This document shows positions 58,387-64,000 of a stretch of 64,000 bases of DNA, piece after piece. The first letter of the stretch is position 1, and every line of letters begins with the position of its first letter. The notes beneath the pieces were generated by a model. The model searched no databases and had not been told where the DNA came from. It worked only from the letters and a program-made list of their open reading frames with translations. The position numbers and the translations under genes were made by a program. Source of the DNA: Sacculina carcini (lineage: Eukaryota; Arthropoda; Thecostraca; Sacculinidae). Location: positions 9,240,940-9,304,939 of the forward strand of contig OU696577.1 in assembly GCA_916048095.2 (NCBI GenBank). Direction: 5' to 3'.

Positions 58387-61199
58387 CAACGGCGCTTCCG
58401 ATAGTTGATGGATTCGTTGATGGTCGTCCTGCGCGAATATTGGTGGACACTGGTTGCTCCAAATCTGTCGTTGGTTCCTGGATGTCGGGTCGTGTCAATT
58501 CGTGGCAAGGACGAGTGGTCGGAGTGGATGGTCATGAAGCGCGTTGTATGGGAGAAGCATCCGTGTTGATCACACTTCAGAATGTCACAAGGTCAGTGGA
58601 TTGTGTTGTTATGAATAAGCTTTTAGATGGTGTTGATGTAGTGGCAGGAATTGACTTCATTGGGCTGGCGGGGGGAGTCGAGTGGAAGCAAGGGAAAATT
58701 AGATTTTTTGATGAATGTCGTGGGGAAACTACTGTTAGTTCGATTTGTAAAGTTAACACCAGGAAAAATGACAGGTTAACTCTCACAGACAAAGACTTCA
58801 CGGCTATCTTCTCTGAGGGGAAGTGGAAGGCTAAGTGGAATTGGAAATGTACGTCTCCACCAGCCCTGAAAAATACAGTTGGGGCGTACAGTAGTGTAGA
58901 GGATGAAGCCGTGAGCATAAAATGGAGAGAAGAACTTGATCAATGGATAATCAATGGTTATTTGAAAGAGTGTCCTGATCAGTCTTGCTCTAAAGGAGTG
59001 CTACCGTTAATGGCTGTTGTTCAAGCTAACAAGAGTAAGGTACGACCAGTTCTCGACTATCGAGAATTGAATGAGTACGTACAGTGTCACCCGGGGCCCG
59101 ACGCCGCGGTTTGCACCGAGACTTTGCGGAAATGGCGACTGCTACCACAGAGATTGAAACTTGTCGACCTGAAATCAGCATACCTTCAGGTGCACATAGA
59201 CGAGTCGTTGTGGCATTATCAAAGGGTGAATTACCTAGGAAGGATATATTATTTAACCAGACTTGGCTTTGGGTTAAATGCAGCACCGAAGATTATGTCG
59301 AGTATCTTGAAAACGGTATTGGCGCAAAATGACGTCGTGAAAGCCGGCACCGATAGTTATATCGACGACGTCATTGTCAACGAGGAGATTGTATCGGTAG
59401 AGGAAGTGATAGCGCATCTGGCGAAATTTGGATTGGAAACCAAGCCGCCTGAATCTCTCGATGGTGGCAGACTACTCGGACTAGTTATTGGGCGGAGTCA
59501 TCCTGGAGGAGCTCTACAATTCAGTAGAGGGAACACACTGCCAGTGCTGGGGAATGGAGAGAATATGTCAAAGCGAGAGCTGTTTTCAGCGTGCGGCCGC
59601 TTGGTAGGGCACTATCCAATCTGTGGATGGCTTCGCGTAGCCTGCAGCTACGTTAAGCGGATAAGTGATGGGAATAGGTGGAATGATAGAGTAGGACCTA
59701 GAGCTCAAAAGTTGTTGATGGAAATACTGGACAGAGTGAAAGCTGATGACCCGGTGAAGGGTGACTTTCATGTGTCACCAGTTTATCGAGGAAGAGTGTG
59801 GTGTGACGCCAGTAGTTTGGCCCAGGGTGTTGTGGTAGAGATTGGAGGTAAACTGGTAGAAGATGCAGCTTGGCTGCGCAAACGGGATGACGCGAGCCAT
59901 ATCAACCTGGCGGAACTGGAGGCTGTGATTAAAGGTGTTACTCTCGCTATAAAATGGGGATTGAAACTCATTGAGGTTATGACGGATTCCGTCACAGTTG
60001 CGAAGTGGTTGAGGAGTGTGCTTGAGGATAAGGCGAGAATAAAAATAAAAGGTTTGTCAGAAGTGCTAGTGAGGAGGAGGATATCGATTCTGCGTGACAT
60101 CATCAATGAGCTGGGCGTTGAACTCATTGTGAAATATACTCCATCGTCGATGAACAAGGCGGATCGATTGACACGAGTGCCAAAGTCGTGGTTGAAGCCT
60201 ACGCTCGGAGTACCTAGTGTGTGTGCAGTGACCTTGAGTGAGATGCACTCCCGGCATCATTTTGGAGTTGACAGGACGTTGTCGCTTGCCCAGATGGTGG
60301 ACCCGAGAACCACGAGATCCGACGTAGAGAAGTGTGTGCGGCAATGCAAGCAGTGCCAAATGATTGATCCAGCTCCAGTACGTCACGTGCCGGGTGAACT
60401 AGGTGTGAATGATAATTGGAGTCGGTTGGCGGTGGACACAACTCACTACAGGGGTCATTGTTATTTGACTATAGTGGACTCCGGACCTTGCAGATTTGCG
60501 ATTTGGAGGCGAGTTCGGTCGGAGAACTGCGAGGATGTTGGGCGAGTCTTTGAGGAGCTGTTCCAGGAGCGAGGACCGGTGAACGAACTACTCATGGATA
60601 ACAGCAGAACATTCAGGTCTGTTCGGCTGGCGGAGCTATGTCAGAAATGGGGCGTGCAGCGACGATATAGAGCGGCCTACAAGCCGTCAGGAAACGGAAT
60701 CGTCGAAAGAAACCACCGAACGATCAAGAGAATGGCTGAACGTTGTCAGACAACACCGAATGACGCATTATTTTGGTATAATCTGGCTCCGAAAACATCA
60801 GCGGACGCGAATTCATCGCCTGCCAATGGATTGTACCGGTACAAGTGGAGGCATCCATCGGTTCCTGTAGAAGCGGCGGAAGCTTCAAAGAGTATGTGGC
60901 GCGTGGGTGACGATGTGTGGATAAAACCTCCGGGGGCGCGCTGTACAACGTATTGGAATCGTGGACAAGTGACAAACGTAACATCAGATAATAATGTGGA
61001 TGTGGACGGTGTGCCTCGTCACGTACTCGACATTCGGCGCTTGCGCGAAGAGTCTGAAGACGAAGGTCAAACAGAGTCAGAGACTGTCACAGAAGGTTCA
61101 GAGACTGCCGCAGAAGAGTCCGAGCCTGAGCAACAGATACGGAGGTCGACAAGAGAACGGCGGCAGCCGAGATGGATGCAAGATTATATATGTGACTAA
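58356..61199 (+). CDS. LTR element 2, pol
   Basis: 947-codon reading, open throughout. Order: aspartic protease (ILVDTGCSKSVVG, about residues 27-39), reverse transcriptase (KVRPVLDYRELNEY near 227; YIDDVIV near 332), RNase H (NLAELEAVIKGV and MTDSVTVAKWL, near 515-555), integrase HHCC zinc-binding part (MHSRHHFGVDRTL to CKQCQ, near 630-670), integrase core with Asp, Asp, Glu in LAVDTTHYRG, LLMDNSR and GNGIVERNHRTIK, then an acidic and basic tail. RNase H preceding integrase and the absence of an envelope ORF fit Ty3/Gypsy. The first residues overlap gag and would be reached by frameshift, so the annotated ATG need not be used. Confidence 0.9.
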   Translation: MCAGSFSHPVATALPIVDGFVDGRPARILVDTGCSKSVVGSWMSGRVNSWQGRVVGVDGHEARCMGEASVLITLQNVTRSVDCVVMNKLLDGVDVVAGIDFIGLAGGVEWKQGKIRFFDECRGETTVSSICKVNTRKNDRLTLTDKDFTAIFSEGKWKAKWNWKCTSPPALKNTVGAYSSVEDEAVSIKWREELDQWIINGYLKECPDQSCSKGVLPLMAVVQANKSKVRPVLDYRELNEYVQCHPGPDAAVCTETLRKWRLLPQRLKLVDLKSAYLQVHIDESLWHYQRVNYLGRIYYLTRLGFGLNAAPKIMSSILKTVLAQNDVVKAGTDSYIDDVIVNEEIVSVEEVIAHLAKFGLETKPPESLDGGRLLGLVIGRSHPGGALQFSRGNTLPVLGNGENMSKRELFSACGRLVGHYPICGWLRVACSYVKRISDGNRWNDRVGPRAQKLLMEILDRVKADDPVKGDFHVSPVYRGRVWCDASSLAQGVVVEIGGKLVEDAAWLRKRDDASHINLAELEAVIKGVTLAIKWGLKLIEVMTDSVTVAKWLRSVLEDKARIKIKGLSEVLVRRRISILRDIINELGVELIVKYTPSSMNKADRLTRVPKSWLKPTLGVPSVCAVTLSEMHSRHHFGVDRTLSLAQMVDPRTTRSDVEKCVRQCKQCQMIDPAPVRHVPGELGVNDNWSRLAVDTTHYRGHCYLTIVDSGPCRFAIWRRVRSENCEDVGRVFEELFQERGPVNELLMDNSRTFRSVRLAELCQKWGVQRRYRAAYKPSGNGIVERNHRTIKRMAERCQTTPNDALFWYNLAPKTSADANSSPANGLYRYKWRHPSVPVEAAEASKSMWRVGDDVWIKPPGARCTTYWNRGQVTNVTSDNNVDVDGVPRHVLDIRRLREESEDEGQTESETVTEGSETAAEESEPEQQIRRSTRERRQPRWMQDYICD

Positions 61200-61260
61200 C
61201 TGTTTTTGTATGTTGATGTTTAATACTAGTGTTTAAAATGATTTTGATATCATGGGGGCG

Positions 61261-61703
61261 TGTGGTGTATAATTGCGTTGGAAATATGTATCTAGTGGGC
61301 TTTGGATGTGTGTGCGCGTATCTGTATGGGTGTGTGATCGCGATTGCTTGTGAGTGTACACATGCTGGCATGGTCTGTAGTGGAATCAGAAGGTGTGTGT
61401 GTGTGTGTGTGTTTGTGTGCGCGGTTACGATTGTTTGTGAGTGTACGTGTGTTGACATGGTGTGGAGTGGGAACAGGAGGTATGTGGCGAACGGCGAGGG
61501 GGGTTGGTGTTAAGCGTTTGTGGAAGGAGGGTGTGTGACTGCTTGGTGAATAAGAGTGTGGTTTTGGTTGTTGGGTTTTTGTGTCTGTTGGTTGGTTCTG
61601 TGATTTGCTGCTAGCACATGCATCTAATCATCATCATCATCATCATCTGACTCGTGCAATATATATGTGAAAGTTTTTTTTTCCCGGCATTTATTCGATT
61701 ACA
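61261..61703 (+). repeat. LTR element 2, 3' LTR
   Basis: 443 bp, same sequence as the 5' LTR, preceded by the polypurine run. Confidence 0.95.
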
Positions 61704-61905
61704 CTGATGTAGCCGCGTAGTCGTTGCCAACCATTGTCTGTTTGTACCATATTCTACTTCCATCATGTCCGTCTATGAGCTTGCTCGATGGGCATTTCTG
61801 ACATTTTATACCTTTATATTGGCATGAAATGATTGTGATGTGAAAAATGTGGCAATAAGCTGAACAAACAAACAAACAAACAAACTAACTAACAAACAAA
61901 CAAAG
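61704..61905 (+). mobile_element. Possible LINE 3' tail with AACA repeat
   Basis: Ends with TGTGGCAATAAGCTGAAC followed by (AAAC)n (61861-61903), the layout of a LINE 3' UTR with a microsatellite tail. 'GGCAATA' also occurs at the end of the LINE fragment at 39735. No coding part. Confidence 0.4.
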
Positions 61906-62412
61906 GAAACCCAATTCAGCAATGATGGTAAACTCCAAAGTATGACAATGCACCGTGAGACCTTTGGGCAAAAAACCGGTGAAAATGAGAAATGCATAGG
62001 CAACCGCTCAAACTGAATACGCGCTATTCTAAATGGAAAAACAAATTGCGTACGTTTTCTCTTTCTCTCTGTGAAGAAATTCATATTTTGCTACGTCCAA
62101 ATCAACAGCAAAAAACCTAGTTTATGCACCGTGTAGTAGTACTCATATACATATCCGTCCCAAAGCACAATATATATAAAAATTTACACACACACACAGA
62201 TATCAGAACAGAACGTCGAAAGCAACGCTGCAACCATAGTGTGCAAGAATTAACCCGCTTTCTGCACCCACTCACATACATACACACAAAGTGATACTGC
62301 GATACGCGTCGAGTGTGAATTTTTACAAAGCCACCCACCAGCCCCCTCTCTCCAGCACTCTCCTCAGCTCTGTGAGCACACCTTTCTAACGCGTACATGA
62401 CGCGTGAACACA

Positions 62413-62457
<45 letters not shown>

Positions 62458-62566
62458 CTGCGTCTATGTGTGTCCGTGTGTATGCATGTGTGTGAACGTA
62501 TATATGTATGTGTATGTGTGTCTGTGTGTCTTTGTGAATGCATGTGTGTGTGCGTGTTTGTTGCAG
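61906..62566. other. No gene recognised; TG microsatellite
   Basis: AT- then CA/TG-rich sequence with a (TG)n tract at 62417-62455. The long minus ORF across it is largely His/Thr from the microsatellite. Confidence 0.5.
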
Positions 62567-62713
62567 GCACGTGTGCACTACCAGCCGCCATTTTTCGACA
62601 CTTTCCCGCATGGCAGCGCTGTGCTGATGTGCCGCACACAGCGCCGCGTCGATCAGGGCTTGCCCACGCTGTCGCTGGTCTCGAAACGGCCAGGATTTCC
62701 GTTCTACGTGTGA
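62567..62713 (+). CDS. Candidate conserved exon, product unknown
   Basis: GC-rich island after a strong acceptor (GTGTGCGTGTTTGTTGCAG). The frame reads [37 protein letters not shown] and [11 protein letters not shown], then TGA at 62711. Composition, codon regularity and the aromatic/proline-rich peptide differ sharply from the simple sequence around it, suggesting a real protein-coding (probably last) exon. Alternatively TAC|GTGTGA at 62708 could be a weak donor. I do not recognise the family. No upstream exon or nearby AATAAA was found. Confidence 0.4.
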   Translation, partial: ARVHYQPPFFDTFPHGSAVLMCRTQRRVDQGLPTLSLVSKRPGFPFYV

Positions 62714-62994
62714 CGGACGCTGCAGCCACGTGACACGCAATATGTGTGTATAGGTGTGTGTATAGGTGAACAAGTCTAGAGTAGGGTTCTCAACCTCTTG
62801 ATGGCCCCATACCCCCAATGCACTACCGAATATGGTCCCATACCCTTTGCATAATTGACTGTTCAAATTAACTATGACCAATCCTATTATATGCCAGTAT
62901 ATCTTCCAGATTCACGAGTATATCAATCGCTTTTGAATTTACTGTACTTTAGAGATATTACTAGGAAAAACACAGCCATTTATAATTGTATTAT
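62714..62994. other. No gene seen
   Basis: Contains a GGTTCTCAACCTCTTGATGG motif (62785) like the end of a hAT short element, but no partner end. Confidence 0.45.
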
Positions 62995-63179
62995 ATACTA
63001 GCATTTAAACCCGCCCGTTGTGCGGAACAATTCATACAATGCAACTCATATTCAGTTCATAATGGAAAAGGAATACAAATTAAAAAAGAAAATAGTAAAC
63101 CCTTGAAAAGTCTTAACGAATAGAAATGTCAGGATGTGAACATTTATATTTTCGCAAACTATTTTCCCTCAATTGGCCT
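62995..63179 (+). repeat. Single hairpin-satellite copy
   Basis: TATACTAGCATTTAAACCCGCCCGTTGTGCGG followed by the AT-rich body of blocks A/G, in one copy. This is the likely natural start (ACTAGC) of the interspersed repeat from which the array satellites are built. Confidence 0.7.
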
Positions 63180-64000
63180 TGTTGGTAGCCATGGCTACGC
63201 CAATACAATTTGCCTTTATAAAGGCAACGGTGCGTGGAATTCGCTTTACAGTCCGTCCTTAAAAGGACGTTCAATTATGTCGTGCAAAACGATGCGAATA
63301 GTTTTATCGGTCGCTATATTCGCACTGACACGCAACACAGTAAGCACTAGCACAGTAATGACGAGGCAGAACAATCGAGTCGAGCGAACACAAGTCACCA
63401 ATCAGGCGAGCGAAAACAAGTCGGAAATCGAGGGGCGATGGGCGATGCACGGTGCCCAACAGCGCAATGCGCGTGCTAAAGTGTGTTTTGGATTTATGTG
63501 AGTATCGGACAATAAGCGCGCTCACCGGAAGTTGTCCGATACTGTCATAAATCCGCGCTGAGTGGGTCTACTTGAGCGTTGCGCAAAATGTGCTTTTGTC
63601 GAGAACATGCAGCACTAGACAACGCTCATATACACATAATGTGCGACAGCGACCATATACAATTACAATGAAAACACACACTATACAATACGACCAATGC
63701 AGCACACATACATGCAATCTAATACGACGATACACGACACATATCACATGTGTCAATCACACGATTTAACACGCGAAGCAATATGACTAATATTTAAGTC
63801 ACATTATGATTAAATGATAAACAATCGACACAATCAAGTTCACAATAATATAATAGCAAAAAGGTGTGATATGGCGCCTACAATATCATGTAAAAATCAT
63901 GATATATCATGTATCAGGTATCATGATATATCATGTATCAGGTATCATGATATATCATGTATCAGGTATCATGATATGGTATTATATCAGGTATATAATA
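63180..64000. repeat. Duplicated hairpin-rich repeat, copy 2 (runs off the window)
   Basis: Direct copy of 55573 onward. It lacks about 110 bp of the first stem-loop cluster, is otherwise nearly identical, and includes the start of the 24-bp satellite (63896-63975), which here has only about three units before the AATATTATATCAGG-like exit. Confidence 0.85.

Larger units (their letters stand above)
57157..61703 (+). mobile_element. Ty3/Gypsy-type LTR element 2 (looks whole)
   Basis: 443 bp LTRs (57157-57599 and 61261-61703), identical as far as I could compare by eye, starting TGTGGTGTATAATTG and ending CGATTACA. gag and pol lie between and look whole, and a purine run (ATGGGGGCG) precedes the 3' LTR. 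Identical LTRs mean a recent insertion. The flanking 5 bp differ (ATAAA on the left, CTGAT on the right), so no target duplication is seen. It is of the same lineage as the element at 18577-22946 but a different family. Confidence 0.95.

Noticed and set aside
62117-62881. 254-codon minus ORF
   Set aside because: Mostly His/Thr from microsatellites; its only non-repetitive part is antisense to the better exon candidate at 62567-62713.

Overview
The window looks like repeat-dense, AT-rich nuclear DNA of a metazoan, most likely an invertebrate; I cannot name the species. Support comes from the repeat families: L2/Rex-like LINEs with (TTG)n tails, Ty3/Gypsy-type LTR elements, a Penelope-type fragment, hAT and long-TIR DNA elements, a DUF4817-type mariner relative, and many CA, TA and GTGT microsatellites. 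There are no operons, bacterial promoters or CRISPR arrays.

Layout. 1-23940 and 40484-53060 are a tandem array of a complex unit of about 3.2-4.7 kb. Each unit runs, in + orientation, through (A) a block starting at a TTTCCAAAG motif, (B) a block ending in a short CA run, (C) a 125-145 bp minisatellite ('CCTAGCCTATGACC...'), (D) paired GGCCC-TTCG-GGGCC-type hairpins, (E) a minus-strand remnant of a mariner-like transposon, (F) a linker, and (G) satellites built on 'CCCGCCCGTCGTGCGG'. Later insertions interrupt the array: a solo LTR (9681-10484), a LINE (13218-14203), a Penelope-type piece (14945-15156) and a Ty3/Gypsy element (18577-22946). Inverted partial units lie at 24301-29880 (carrying a hAT element and an L2-like LINE) and 39969-40483. 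Between them are a 4.0 kb transposon with roughly 520 bp TIRs (30816-34852), 400 bp repeats, a THAP-domain pseudogene and a third LINE fragment. 53-64 kb holds a few possible host exons, minisatellites, a whole-looking Ty3/Gypsy element (57157-61703) and a duplicated satellite block.

The most striking signal is inside block E. In all seven units that retain the 5' part of the mariner remnant, a stretch of exactly 21 nt is hypervariable (1 to 12 differences between pairs I compared), while 60-90 nt on each side are almost identical. On the minus strand the stretch is bounded by a pyrimidine-rich TTGTTTTACAG and by GTGAGTACACC, a textbook 3' and 5' splice-site pair. Only one reading frame is open in all seven copies; it gives six-residue peptides rich in Tyr, Asp, Glu and Gly (YYSGEE, NETTTD, YDPDYY, GYEYDH, DYSGEE, YYLNDD, YYIRYY), with phase-1 boundaries on both sides. 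All seven lie on the same strand. A possible upstream exon on that strand (53159-53288) encodes a hydrophobic segment and also ends in phase 1. I infer an array of transposon-borne, symmetric, hypervariable mini-exons that could be spliced in any combination into a secreted or membrane protein. Transcription and splicing are not demonstrated by the sequence alone.
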